Assembly: GCF_007109405.1 (NCBI RefSeq)
Contig: NZ_VJOY01000008.1
Coordinates: 62,001 to 126,000, forward strand
Length of the DNA stretch: 64,000 bases
DNA from: Pseudomonas mangiferae
GTDB lineage: Bacteria > Pseudomonadota > Gammaproteobacteria > Pseudomonadales > Pseudomonadaceae
Direction of reading: 5' to 3'
Both the position numbers and the translations under genes were made by a program. Shown here in pieces: positions 55,814-64,000 of the stretch; the first letter of the stretch is position 1; the number at the start of each line of letters is the position of its first letter. The notes beneath the pieces were generated by a model. That model worked only from the letters and a program-made list of their open reading frames with translations. It had not been told where the DNA came from and made no database searches.

Positions 55814-57781
55814 TCAGGCGTTCGCCAGCCCCAGGGTGTCGCGTACGCGGGTCTTGATGCGCAGCCGGTAGCGACGGTCCAGCACCGCCAGCAGGCCGCC
55901 ACCGCTCATCAGCAGGCCGCCGATCCAGATCCAGCGCACATAAGGCTTCACGTGCACGCGCACCGCCCAGGCCCCGTCATCCAGAGGTTCGCCCAGGGCC
56001 ACGTAGAGGTCGCGGGTGAAGCCGGCGTCGATGCCCGCTTCGGTCATCATCGAGCGCTGCACGCTGTACAGGCGCTTCTCCGGGTGCAGGACAGCCACCT
56101 CGCGGTCGCTCTCGAAGACCCGGATGGTGCCGCGGTCCGAGGTGTAGTTCGGCCCGGTGTGGTGCTTCGCCCCGTCGAAGACGAAGCGATACCCGGCCAG
56201 TTCCACCGATTCCCCCGGCGCCATGCGCAGGTCGCGCTCGGCGCTGTACTGGCTGGACAGCACGATACCCAGGGCGCACACGGCGATGCCGGCGTGGGCC
56301 AGTTGCATGCCCCAGTAGCTGCGTCCCAAGCCCCGCACACCGGCGATGAAACCCTTGTGTCGGGTCTTGTCCAGCAGGTCGCGGGCACCCGCCAGTACCA
56401 CCCAGGCGCAGAGCAGGCAGACCGCCAGGACCGCCCAGTGGAAATCCCCCAGGACGAAGGCGCCCAGCGCCCCCAGGGCCACGCTGCCCAGCAGCACCGG
56501 CGTGAGCATGCCGGCCAGCCAGGTGAGAGGGGTGTCTTTCCAGCGCACCAGGACGCCAATGGCCAGCACCGCCATCAGCACGGCCATCAGCGGCAGGAAC
56601 AAGGCGTTGAAGTACGGCGGCCCCACCGACAGCTTGGCGCCGCTCAGGGCATCGAGGATCAGCGGGTACAGGGTGCCCAGCAGGATCATGGAGGCCGCTA
56701 CCACCAGCACCAGGTTGTTCACCAGCAGCAGGGTTTCCCGCGACCAGAGGGCGAAGCCTACCTGGCTCTTCACCACGGGGGCGCGGATGGCGAACAGCGT
56801 CAGGGAGCCGCCCACCACCACCAGCAGGAATGCCAGGATGAACACCCCGCGGGCCGGGTCGGAGGCGAAGGCGTGCACCGAGGTGAGGACCCCGGAACGT
56901 ACCAGGAAGGTGCCCAGCAGGCTCAGGGAGAACGCGGCGATGGCCAGCAGCACGGTCCAGCTCTTGAACACCCCGCGCTTCTCGGTCACGGCCAGGGAGT
57001 GGATCAGCGCGGTGCCCACCAGCCACGGCATGAAGGAGGCATTCTCCACCGGGTCCCAGAACCACCAGCCGCCCCAGCCCAGTTCGTAGTAGGCCCACCA
57101 GGAGCCCAGCACGATGCCGACGCCGAGGAAGCCCCAGGCCACCAGCGTCCACGGCCGCGACCAGCGCGCCCAGGCGGCGTCGAGGCGGCCCCCCAGCAAC
57201 GCGGCGATGGCGAAGGCGAAGGCCACGGAGAAGCCTACGTAACCCATGTAGAGCATCGGCGGGTGGACGATCAGGCCGAAGTCCTGCAGCAGCGGGTTGA
57301 GGTCATTGCCGTCCGCCGGGGTCTGGGGCAGCAGGCGGCTGAACGGGTTGGAGGTGATGATGAGGAACAGCAGGAAGCCGGTACTGATCATACCCATCAC
57401 CGCCAGGACGCGGGCCAGCATCACCTCGGGCAACTGCCGCGAGAAGATCGACACGGCGAAAGTCCAGCCGCCGAGGATGAACGCCCACAGCAGCAACGAG
57501 CCCTCGTGGGCGCCCCACACCGCGCTGAGCTTGTAGTACCAGGGCAGCGCGCTGTTGGAGTTGCTCGCCACGTAACCCACCGAGAAATCGTCGGTGAGGA
57601 AGGCGTGAGCCAGGCAGGCGAAGGCGAAGGCCAGGAAGGCGAATTGCGCCCAGGCGGCCGGTTGGGCCAGGCCCATCCACTGGCGGTCGCCACGCCAGGC
57701 GCCGATCAGCGGCAGGCTGGCCTGCACCACGGCAAAGCACAGGGCGAGGATCAGGGCCAAGTGGCCCAGTTCGGGGACCAT
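55814..57781 (-). CDS. ccmF: heme lyase subunit CcmF
   Basis: This 655-residue protein has about fifteen membrane helices. The WWD heme-handling motif is present (WAYYELGWGGWWFWDPVENA), with conserved His residues in neighbouring loops (GAHEGSLLLW, HSLAVTEKRG). CcmF attaches heme from holo-CcmE to the CxxCH of apocytochromes. It starts MVPELGHLALILAL, two bases after ccmE. It is needed for CcoO and CcoP made elsewhere in the window. Confidence 0.96.
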   Translation of the reverse strand: MVPELGHLALILALCFAVVQASLPLIGAWRGDRQWMGLAQPAAWAQFAFLAFAFACLAHAFLTDDFSVGYVASNSNSALPWYYKLSAVWGAHEGSLLLWAFILGGWTFAVSIFSRQLPEVMLARVLAVMGMISTGFLLFLIITSNPFSRLLPQTPADGNDLNPLLQDFGLIVHPPMLYMGYVGFSVAFAFAIAALLGGRLDAAWARWSRPWTLVAWGFLGVGIVLGSWWAYYELGWGGWWFWDPVENASFMPWLVGTALIHSLAVTEKRGVFKSWTVLLAIAAFSLSLLGTFLVRSGVLTSVHAFASDPARGVFILAFLLVVVGGSLTLFAIRAPVVKSQVGFALWSRETLLLVNNLVLVVAASMILLGTLYPLILDALSGAKLSVGPPYFNALFLPLMAVLMAVLAIGVLVRWKDTPLTWLAGMLTPVLLGSVALGALGAFVLGDFHWAVLAVCLLCAWVVLAGARDLLDKTRHKGFIAGVRGLGRSYWGMQLAHAGIAVCALGIVLSSQYSAERDLRMAPGESVELAGYRFVFDGAKHHTGPNYTSDRGTIRVFESDREVAVLHPEKRLYSVQRSMMTEAGIDAGFTRDLYVALGEPLDDGAWAVRVHVKPYVRWIWIGGLLMSGGGLLAVLDRRYRLRIKTRVRDTLGLANA

Positions 57782-57783
57782 AC

Positions 57784-58233
57784 TCAGCCCTCCTTCGTCG
57801 GCGGCAGGCGGCCGCTGTCCTTGAGCGCCTTGGTCACTTCCGGCGGCATGTATTTCTCATCGTGCTTGGCCAGCACCTCGTCGGCCACCAGCACGCCGTC
57901 GGTGCCCAGCTTGCCCAGGGCGACGATGCCCTGCCCCTCGCGGAACAGGTCGGGCAGGATGCCGCGGTAGCGGATGGTCACTTCCTTGGTGAAGTCGGTG
58001 ACCACGAACTGCACGTCGAGGGAATCCCCGGAGCGTTTCAGTGACCCCTCCTCCACCATCCCGCCGGCACGGATGCGGGTATCGGTGGGCGCCTCGCCGT
58101 TGGCGATCTGGCTCGGCGTGTAGAACAGGTTGATGTTCTGCTGCAAAGCAGACAGCGCCAGGGCCACGGCCACGGCGACCCCGGCGAGGATGCCGAGGAC
58201 GATGTACAGGCGTTTCTTGCGAACGGCGTTCAC
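57784..58233 (-). CDS. ccmE: periplasmic heme chaperone CcmE
   Basis: The protein is 149 residues from a GTG at 58233, with GGGAGAA seven bases upstream. It overlaps the ccmD stop. One membrane anchor (about 8-28) is followed by an OB-fold domain. The heme-binding His is in [13 protein letters not shown]. CcmE receives heme from CcmC and carries it to CcmF. The C-terminal tail is short and charged. Confidence 0.95.
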   Translation of the reverse strand: MNAVRKKRLYIVLGILAGVAVAVALALSALQQNINLFYTPSQIANGEAPTDTRIRAGGMVEEGSLKRSGDSLDVQFVVTDFTKEVTIRYRGILPDLFREGQGIVALGKLGTDGVLVADEVLAKHDEKYMPPEVTKALKDSGRLPPTKEG

Positions 58234-58406
58234 GGTGTGTTCTCCCGGCGCAGACGTCGCGCCTCGTCTTGCAGATAACGCCGCCGGGCCAGGACCGGCA
58301 GGACGGCGTTGAGGACCAGGACCACGGCGGTGATGCCGTAGGCGGACCAGACGTAGAGGCCATGGTGACCCATGGCGAGGAACTCGGCGAAGGTCGAGAA
58401 GCTCAT
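58230..58406 (-). CDS. ccmD: cytochrome c maturation small protein CcmD
   Basis: The protein is 58 residues with a single helix ([20 protein letters not shown]) and a basic cytoplasmic tail ([17 protein letters not shown]). It starts [16 protein letters not shown]. CcmD helps release holo-CcmE from the CcmABC complex. It overlaps ccmC by four bases and ccmE by three. Small size makes it easy to miss. Confidence 0.92.
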   Translation of the reverse strand: MSFSTFAEFLAMGHHGLYVWSAYGITAVVLVLNAVLPVLARRRYLQDEARRLRRENTP

Positions 58407-59158
58407 CGCGACGCCTCCACCCGGGCCTTCACCTCGGCCTTGGCCCAGCTGCTGCGGGCTTCCCGGCGCAGCACCTCCAGGCGCATCCGCGCCAGCAGCA
58501 CGGCGGCGAAGAAACAGTAGAACCCCAGCACCATCACCAGCAGCGGCAGCCACATCTCCATCGGCATCGCCGGCTTCTCGGTGATCTTGAAGGTGGCCGG
58601 CTGGTGCAGGGTGTTCCACCACTCCACCGAGTACTTGATGATCGGGATGTTGATCACGCCCACCAGCGCCAGGACCGCGCAGGCCTTGGCCGAGCTGTCG
58701 CGGTTGCCGATGGCCTGACCCAGGGCGATCACACCGAAGTACAGGAACAGCAGGATCAGCATCGAGGTGAGCCGCGCGTCCCAGACCCACCAGGCGCCCC
58801 AGGTGGGGCGTCCCCACACCGCGCCGGTGAGCAGGGCGATGAAGGTCATCCAGGCGCCGATGGGCGCGGCCTGCTGCAGGGCGACGTCGGCCAGCTTCAT
58901 CTTCCAGACCAGGCCCACCAGACCGGCCACGGCCAGCATCACGTAGATGGACTGGGCCAGGATCGCCGCCGGCACGTGGATATAGATGATCCGGAAGCTG
59001 TTGCCCTGCTGGTAGTCCGGCGGCGCGAAGGCCAGGCCCCAGACGGTGCCGACGACGATCAGCAGCCCGGCTGCCCAGGCCAGGCCCGGCAGCCAGCAGC
59101 CGCTGATCTCGTAGAACCATTTGGGCGAGCCCAGCTTGTGAAACCACGTCCAATTCAT
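58403..59158 (-). CDS. ccmC: heme transporter/handling protein CcmC
   Basis: The 251-residue six-helix protein has the WWD motif [13 protein letters not shown] flanked by conserved His residues (IYIHVPAAI and NTLHQPATF). It binds heme at the periplasmic face and loads it on CcmE. It starts [16 protein letters not shown]. It lies 19 bases after ccmB and overlaps ccmD. Confidence 0.96.
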   Translation of the reverse strand: MNWTWFHKLGSPKWFYEISGCWLPGLAWAAGLLIVVGTVWGLAFAPPDYQQGNSFRIIYIHVPAAILAQSIYVMLAVAGLVGLVWKMKLADVALQQAAPIGAWMTFIALLTGAVWGRPTWGAWWVWDARLTSMLILLFLYFGVIALGQAIGNRDSSAKACAVLALVGVINIPIIKYSVEWWNTLHQPATFKITEKPAMPMEMWLPLLVMVLGFYCFFAAVLLARMRLEVLRREARSSWAKAEVKARVEASR

Positions 59159-59177
59159 CAGGTCGATCCGGTCGTTA

Positions 59178-59849
59178 TCATTCGCCGACGCTGATGGTCA
59201 GGCCGGCGGCTATCGCAAAGGGTGTCAGGGTCACCGCAAGGGCGGTGAGGCTGGCCAGCCAGAGCAGGTGGCCAACGCTGGGCATTCCCTGCAAGGCCGC
59301 CTGCAAGGCCCCGCTGCCGAGGATCAGCACGGGGATGTACAGCGGCAGGATCAGCAGCGCCAGCAACAGGCCGCCCCGCTTGAGCCCGACGGTCAGCGCC
59401 GCGCCCACCGCCCCCAGCAGGCTGAGGGTCAGGGTGCCCAGCAACAGCGACAGCAGCAGCACCGGCAGGCAGCGCCCGGGCAAGCCCAGCATCAAGGCCA
59501 GCAACGGCGCCAGTACCACCAGCGCCAGACCGGAAAACAGCCAGTGTGCCAGCACCTTGGCCAACACCAGAAGCGGCAGGGGGTGCGGCGAAACGACCCA
59601 CTGCTCGAGGGAGCCGTCCTCGAAATCGCTGCGGAACAGGCCATCCAGGGACAGCAGCACCGCCAGCAGCGCCGCGACCCACACCAGGCCTGGCGACAGG
59701 TTCTGCAACTGCTGGGTCTCCGGCCCTACCGCCAGGGGGAACAGGGCGACGACGATGGCGAAGAACACCAGCGGGTTGGCCACGTCCGCCGGCCGACGGC
59801 ACAACAACCGGGCCTCGCGGGCGATCAGGAGAATAAACGGCCCGGTCAT
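59178..59849 (-). CDS. ccmB: heme exporter membrane subunit CcmB
   Basis: The 223-residue six-helix membrane partner of CcmA contains [20 protein letters not shown], the signature of CcmB. CcmAB uses ATP to free holo-CcmE from CcmC. It overlaps the ccmA stop by four bases (ATGA), indicating translational coupling. Confidence 0.95.
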   Translation of the reverse strand: MTGPFILLIAREARLLCRRPADVANPLVFFAIVVALFPLAVGPETQQLQNLSPGLVWVAALLAVLLSLDGLFRSDFEDGSLEQWVVSPHPLPLLVLAKVLAHWLFSGLALVVLAPLLALMLGLPGRCLPVLLLSLLLGTLTLSLLGAVGAALTVGLKRGGLLLALLILPLYIPVLILGSGALQAALQGMPSVGHLLWLASLTALAVTLTPFAIAAGLTISVGE

Positions 59850-60475
59850 GCGGCGCGCTGCCCCAGGTCAAGCTCGCGATGGGTGGCAGGGCGTTCCGTC
59901 AGATGGTGGTGGGTGGTCAGCACCACCAGGCCGCCTCGCTCGCAATGCCGGACCAGATGACGCTCCAGCTGTGCCACGCCGTGGCGGTCCAGGGCGGTGA
60001 AGGGTTCGTCGAGGATCCACAGCGGCGGCACATCCAGGTACAGGCGCGCCAGAGCCACGCGCCGTTGCTGGCCCGCCGACAGGGTATGGCAGGGGACGTC
60101 CTCGAAGCCCCGCAGGCCCACCTCGGCCAGGGCGTTCCAGATGACCTCGCGGGAGGCGGGACGGTGCAGCGCGCACAGCCAGGCGAGGTTTTCCTCGGCA
60201 CTGAGCAGGCCTTTGATCCCGGCGGCGTGACCGATCCACAGCAATTCGTCGGCCAGGGCCGCGCGGCGGACCGGCTGGCCATGCAGGCGCACTTCCCCCA
60301 TGCTGGGCTGCATCAGCCCGGCGAGCAGGCGCAACAGGCTGGTCTTGCCACTGCCGTTGGGCCCGCTCACCTGAAGCATCTCCCCCGGTTCCAGGCGCAC
60401 GTCCAGATGCTCGAACAGCAGGCGCCAGTCGCGCTCACAGGCGAGATCCAGGGTTTCGAGGAAGGGAACGCTCAC
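59846..60475 (-). CDS. ccmA: heme exporter ATPase CcmA
   Basis: The 209-residue ABC ATPase has Walker [15 protein letters not shown], signature LSAGQQRR and Walker [13 protein letters not shown]. The start is taken as the GTG at 60475 (GGATAG eight bases before), which gives the family N-terminus [17 protein letters not shown]. The open frame continues to 60538 without a ribosome site. It is first gene of ccmABCDEFGHI, with a 196-base divergent region to the FliK-like gene. Confidence 0.94.
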   Translation of the reverse strand: MSVPFLETLDLACERDWRLLFEHLDVRLEPGEMLQVSGPNGSGKTSLLRLLAGLMQPSMGEVRLHGQPVRRAALADELLWIGHAAGIKGLLSAEENLAWLCALHRPASREVIWNALAEVGLRGFEDVPCHTLSAGQQRRVALARLYLDVPPLWILDEPFTALDRHGVAQLERHLVRHCERGGLVVLTTHHHLTERPATHRELDLGQRAA

Positions 60476-60671
60476 GGCATGGCTATCCAACGAGGCGCGG
60501 TGGACAAAGCGGCAGCCGGATCGGCCAGCGCGCTGCACCGCTTACGCATTCAAGTCGGTGGGATGACGGCCGCTATACTGGACAGGTCGACGCGGTCGTC
60601 CGGACGGGGCGGCATTATACATGGCATGTCCCGACCCCGAAGCGGGCATTTTCGACAGGTTGTAGCCGGTA

Positions 60672-62210
60672 ATGTCTGAAATCAGCGGAACCCGCCCCCT
60701 CCCCCCTAACCTGCCGGCGAACCGCAGCAACGCCGGCGCCGACCTGGCGCTGAAGCTGTTGCAACCGCTGGACGGCCTGCTCGGCCCCGGCCAGAGCGCC
60801 AAGGCCGAAGTGGTCGCGGTGCAGGAAACCGCCCAGAGCTTTCAGGTCCTGTTGAAGCTGACCCTGGACAATGGCCGCGAAACCACCGTGGAGGCCGAAA
60901 GCCCCCGGGCTTTACCACCGGGCAGCGCGGTGAATGTCACGGCATTGTCGGAGACCCGTCTGGCAGTCATCGCCCAGGCCGGTGCCGGCCTGCCCCTGGA
61001 GAGCCTGGACCTCGACCAGGTGCCGGTCGGCACTCTGCTGCAAGGCAAGGTGGTGGCCAGCCAGCAGATGGTCCAGGAGCAGACCCAGAAGACCCTTTTC
61101 CGCATCGTTGCCCAATTGCTCAACGGGCCACTCGGTGGCCAGCGCATCGCGATGGACAGCAGCCAGCCGCTGCCCCTGGGGAGCCTGCTCACTGCGCAGG
61201 TCCGGGGCGCCCAGTCCCTCCAGTTCATTCCCCTGAGCCTGCAGCTGGATCAGCTAGAGGTCACCCAGCAACTCAGCGGGCAGCAAAGCCGCCAGGGTTC
61301 CCTGGACGCCCTGTTCAAGGCGCTGCAAGGGCTGAGCAGCAACCTGCCGGGCGACATGCAGGCATCCCTGGACGACCTGCTGGACGCCCTCCCCGATCTG
61401 CAGAAACTGAGCGACCCCTCGGGCCTGTCCAAGGCCATGGGCGACAGCGGGCTATTGCTGGAGGCCAAGCTGCTGGCAGGCCAGACCGGTGCATTGGCCC
61501 AGGACCTCAAGGCCAACCTGCTGCGACTGATCGCACAGATGGCGCCCAGCCTGCCCAATGGTGCGGGTTCGCTGCCCGCCGCCGCGAACGTCGCCGCCGC
61601 CCTGACCCAGGCGCTGCCAGCCTTCGTCCGCAACGCCCTCGGCGCGCTGGGCCAGAATGGCCTACGCCAGCAAGGCATCACCTTTCCGCTCCCAGCGCGA
61701 CTGGTGCAAACCCTGGAAAAGGAAGGCGACCTGGAGGGGTTGCTGAAACTGGCCGCGGCTGCGGTGTCGCGGCTGCAGACCCACCAGTTGTCCAGCCTGG
61801 CCCAGAGCCAGGTCGGCCCCGACGGCACGGTGCTGACCACTTGGCAACTGGAGCTGCCCATGCGCCAGCATCAGGACATCGTGCCGCTGCAGGTAAAAGT
61901 CCAGCGAGAGGAGGACGGCGCCGCCAAGGGCGAGCAACAGGACGCCCTGTGGCGGGTGGAGTTGGCCTTCGACCTGTCGCCCCTGGGGCCCATGCAGGTT
62001 CAGGCGCAGTTGCTGCGAGGCAGTGTGTCGAGCCAGATCTGGGCAGAGCGGTCGGATACCGCCACCCTGATCGACGGTGAACTGTCGACCCTGCGGGAAC
62101 GGCTGCTGGCCGCCGGGCTCGCGGTGGGCGACCTGGACTGTCGCCAGGGTGTTCCGCCCCAGGGCCGGCGTACCGTGCTAGACCACCGCTGGATCGACGA
62201 AACCGCATGA
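60672..62210 (+). CDS. FliK-like hook-length control family protein
   Basis: The protein is 512 residues. The N-terminal two thirds are low-complexity and rich in Leu, Gln, Ala and Ser (LPLGSLLTAQVRGAQSLQFI). The C-terminal part (about 370-490) matches the Flg_hook domain (WQLELPMRQHQDIVPLQVKV, WRVELAFDLSPLGPMQVQAQ). True FliK is normally encoded with fliE-fliJ, so this is a second, FliK-related protein. It overlaps the FlhB-C-like gene by four bases, which suggests the two products interact as FliK and FlhB do. Confidence 0.8.
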   Translation: MSEISGTRPLPPNLPANRSNAGADLALKLLQPLDGLLGPGQSAKAEVVAVQETAQSFQVLLKLTLDNGRETTVEAESPRALPPGSAVNVTALSETRLAVIAQAGAGLPLESLDLDQVPVGTLLQGKVVASQQMVQEQTQKTLFRIVAQLLNGPLGGQRIAMDSSQPLPLGSLLTAQVRGAQSLQFIPLSLQLDQLEVTQQLSGQQSRQGSLDALFKALQGLSSNLPGDMQASLDDLLDALPDLQKLSDPSGLSKAMGDSGLLLEAKLLAGQTGALAQDLKANLLRLIAQMAPSLPNGAGSLPAAANVAAALTQALPAFVRNALGALGQNGLRQQGITFPLPARLVQTLEKEGDLEGLLKLAAAAVSRLQTHQLSSLAQSQVGPDGTVLTTWQLELPMRQHQDIVPLQVKVQREEDGAAKGEQQDALWRVELAFDLSPLGPMQVQAQLLRGSVSSQIWAERSDTATLIDGELSTLRERLLAAGLAVGDLDCRQGVPPQGRRTVLDHRWIDETA

Positions 62211-62545
62211 GCAGCCAGCCCCCCCGCCAGGCCATCGCCCTGGCCTACGACGGGCAGAACGCCCCGACCCTCAGCGCCAAGGGAGACGATACCCTGGCGG
62301 AGGAAATCCTCGCCATCGCCCGGGAATACGAAGTACCGATCTACGAGAACGCGGACCTGGTGCGCTTGCTGGCGAAGCTCGAATTGGGCGATGCGATTCC
62401 CGAGGCACTGTATCGCACCCTCGCGGAAATCATCGCGTTCGCCTGGTATCTGAAAGGGAAATGCCCGGAAGGCTTCAGTGCGACCGAACCCGGCGAGCGG
62501 GACGTCAGTCCGCCGCCCCTGCCGATGCTGGAGCCGCCGCGCTGA
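62207..62545 (+). CDS. stand-alone FlhB C-terminal domain-like protein
   Basis: The protein is 112 residues, homologous to the cytoplasmic FlhB/YscU switch domain. RQAIALAYDGQNAPTLSAKG, AIAREYEVPIYENADLVRLL and DAIPEALYRTLAEIIAF match the segment just after the FlhB autocleavage site. There is no membrane part, and the Asn-Pro-Thr-His cleavage motif is absent; the protein begins where the cleaved C-domain would. FlhX-type proteins of other bacteria are comparable. It is coupled to the FliK-like gene. Confidence 0.85.
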   Translation: MSSQPPRQAIALAYDGQNAPTLSAKGDDTLAEEILAIAREYEVPIYENADLVRLLAKLELGDAIPEALYRTLAEIIAFAWYLKGKCPEGFSATEPGERDVSPPPLPMLEPPR

Positions 62546-62551
62546 AAAGCC

Positions 62552-62950
62552 TCAGTGCCGGGCCTGATGCAGCTTGCTGACCAGCTCCGCTTCGGCCTTG
62601 GACAGCCCACAGGATTGAGTGAGGTCGTCGACGCTGGCGCCCAGACCCACCAGGCGCGCCGCCTGGGTGAAGGACAGGCTGCTGGGGTCGCGCTGCTCGA
62701 TCTGGTGCAGCTTGTCCGGCAGCGGCGCGACGACCCGGCGCAGCTCCTGCAATTCTTCGCCCATCCGCACGCTACCGGTCAGGTAGGCATCCAGCCGCTT
62801 GGAAAGCTCCTTGAGGCGCTGGTCCCGCAAGGCATCGCGCTCGTGCTGCAGGTGGGCCTGCTGGCGCAGGCTCATGGCCAACCACATGCAGGTACCGCCC
62901 AGCGCCACGATGCAGACGAGCGCCAGGCCGATGAGCGCGTACTCCAGCAA
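62552..62950 (-). CDS. DUF2802 membrane-anchored protein
   Basis: The protein is 132 residues from a TTG at 62950, one base after the cheW stop. The N-terminal helix (LEYALIGLALVCIVALGGTC) is followed by a coiled coil (LQHERDALRDQRLKELSKRL) and a small C-terminal domain (FTQAARLVGLGASVDDLTQ, CGLSKAEAELVSKLH), the DUF2802 signature. It lies at the end of the Pseudomonas chemotaxis cluster. The function is unknown. It may act in polar localisation or signalling, by context only. Confidence 0.78.
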   Translation of the reverse strand: MLEYALIGLALVCIVALGGTCMWLAMSLRQQAHLQHERDALRDQRLKELSKRLDAYLTGSVRMGEELQELRRVVAPLPDKLHQIEQRDPSSLSFTQAARLVGLGASVDDLTQSCGLSKAEAELVSKLHQARH

Positions 62951-62951
62951 G

Positions 62952-63431
62952 TCAGATGCTCTCCAGCTCGGACCACTCTTCCTCGCTCATCATCTTGTCC
63001 AGCTCGACCAGGATCAGCAGTTCGCCATTCTTGTTGCAGACGCCCTGGATGAACTTGGCCGACTCCTCGTTGCCCACGTTGGGCGCAGTCTCTACCTCGG
63101 ACTGGCGCAGGTAGACCACTTCGGCGACGCTGTCGACGAGTATCCCCACCACCTGCTTGTCCGCTTCGATGATGACGATGCGGGTATTGTCGGTCACAGC
63201 CGCCGAGGACAGGCCGAAGCGCTGGCGGGTGTCGATCACCGTGACCACGTTGCCGCGCAGGTTGATGATCCCCAGCACGTAGCTGGGCGCGCCCGGGACC
63301 GGCGCGATCTCGGTGTAGCGCAGGACTTCCTGGACCTGCATCACGTTGATGCCATAGGTCTCGTTGTCCAGGCGGAAGGTCACCCATTGCAGAATCGGAT
63401 CTTCGGAACCCTGTGCGGACGTTTTCTTCAT
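62952..63431 (-). CDS. cheW: chemotaxis coupling protein CheW
   Basis: This 159-residue adaptor joins chemoreceptors to the CheA kinase. The SH3-like double barrel is shown by WVTFRLDNETYGINVMQVQEV, the receptor-binding VPGAPSYVLGIINLRGNVVTVID, and VGILVDSVAEVVYL. It would couple receptors such as Aer at 11852. It is located beside a second CheW-like gene, as in P. aeruginosa PA1463-PA1464 (from memory). AGGG before the ATG supports the start. Confidence 0.95.
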   Translation of the reverse strand: MKKTSAQGSEDPILQWVTFRLDNETYGINVMQVQEVLRYTEIAPVPGAPSYVLGIINLRGNVVTVIDTRQRFGLSSAAVTDNTRIVIIEADKQVVGILVDSVAEVVYLRQSEVETAPNVGNEESAKFIQGVCNKNGELLILVELDKMMSEEEWSELESI

Positions 63432-63528
63432 GTTCCCTAGCCTCGTCTAGAACCGCCGTCGCGGCATGCGCGGGGTTGCCCCGTTGTCATCACTATAGAG
63501 CCCCCCGGGCGGGCAGGCTCGCTTTCGA

Positions 63529-64000
63529 TCAATTCAGGCTCATGCGCTTGATGGCGCCGCTGGCGATCAGTTCGGCCAGGGCGGATACGTCCAGCAGCGC
63601 GCACATGTGTTCGATCACCGTGCCGGCCAGCCAGGGGCGTTGACTGCGCTGGCTGCGCCACTTGACCTCGTTGGGGTCGAGGCGGATCGAACGACTCACC
63701 TGATGCACCGCCAGGCCCCATTCGTAGCCCTGCACGGAAATCACGTACTGCAGACCGGCGCGAAAATCGTCGCGGTAGCGGTCGGGCATCACCCAGCGGG
63801 CGGTGTCCAGCACCTTGAGGTTGCCCGCCTGGCACGGAAGGATACCGAGGAACCAGTCCGGCTGTCCGAACAACGGGGTGAGCTCCGAGCCCTCCAAGGG
63901 GTAGATGGAACCCAGGCACACCAGCGGTACCGCCAGGGTCAGGCCGGCCACGTCGAACAACAGGCACTCGAAGGGCTCGTCGGCCCAGGCGGGTCGCCCA
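63529..64000 (-). CDS. CheW-like domain protein, 5' end outside window
   Basis: The last 156 or so codons of a CheW-like protein are present; the reading frame runs off the window edge (it still reads codingly at 64000: ...WADEPFECLLFDVAGLTLAV). The CheW-domain features are LLFDVAGLTLAVPL, LFGQPDWFLGILPC and VISVQGYEWGLAVHQV. In P. aeruginosa the equivalent gene (PA1463) encodes a longer protein with a variable N-terminus. The ParA/ParC region would follow to the right. Confidence 0.85.
   Translation of the reverse strand, partial: GRPAWADEPFECLLFDVAGLTLAVPLVCLGSIYPLEGSELTPLFGQPDWFLGILPCQAGNLKVLDTARWVMPDRYRDDFRAGLQYVISVQGYEWGLAVHQVSRSIRLDPNEVKWRSQRSQRPWLAGTVIEHMCALLDVSALAELIASGAIKRMSLN

Overview
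The window looks like a piece of a high-GC Pseudomonas chromosome close to the P. aeruginosa / P. resinovorans type. Codon use is strongly GC-rich throughout. Many blocks follow the order I remember from P. aeruginosa: rlmM-tusA, acnA, aer, two tandem ccoNOQP cassettes, ccoGHIS, hemN, anr, apt, recR-ybaB-dnaX, 4.5S RNA, ccmABCDEFGHI and cheW. No plasmid, complete prophage, CRISPR array, tRNA or rRNA was seen.

Layout. 1-8.7 kb holds housekeeping and envelope genes: a DUF486 membrane protein, a DEDDh exonuclease, ppnP, an ABC exporter, a DUF1287 protein, a 57-residue small protein, pdxB, a MATE pump, tusA and rlmM. 8.9-14.2 kb holds acnA, the aerotaxis receptor aer and an alpha/beta hydrolase. 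14.2-29.4 kb is a coherent low-oxygen respiration locus. It has two complete cbb3 oxidase operons, the assembly/copper genes ccoGHIS, a TauE-like membrane protein, oxygen-independent coproporphyrinogen dehydrogenase hemN, a coiled-coil protein, and the oxygen-sensing regulator anr. 29.4-34.4 kb has apt, a DUF1127 protein, a MocR regulator, a gene remnant, rhtA, an XRE-cupin regulator and a second EamA transporter. 34.4-39.7 kb is a triABC-like RND efflux operon with two adaptor genes, followed by a GlxA-type regulator and a rhodanese. 41.4-44.5 kb is recR-ybaB-dnaX. 44.7-46.7 kb is a small phage-like islet (lambda-type holin, unknown protein, S24 repressor) around an AT-rich control segment. 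47-53.5 kb has the 4.5S RNA, an HU protein, a TetR regulator, glycerate kinase, a voltage-gated channel, an HD hydrolase, a sulfate-binding protein and a lipoprotein. 53.5-60.5 kb is the full cytochrome c maturation operon. The right end enters the flagellar/chemotaxis locus (FliK-like, FlhB C-domain-like, DUF2802, cheW, and a truncated cheW-like gene).

How it fits together. Cbb3 oxidase needs c-type heme (ccm genes), copper delivery (ccoI), heme under oxygen limitation (hemN) and an oxygen switch (anr), and all are here. Sequence-level regulatory signals support this. Consensus-like ANR boxes with correctly spaced -10 elements lie before the aer-side cco cassette and before hemN. The other cassette and ccoG lack ANR boxes. 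Instead, each has an inverted repeat GCGAC-N5-GTCGC that resembles the RegA/RegR/RoxR redox-regulator box. This split (one cassette and hemN under ANR, the other cassette and the assembly genes under a redox regulator) is the most interesting system-level signal in the window.
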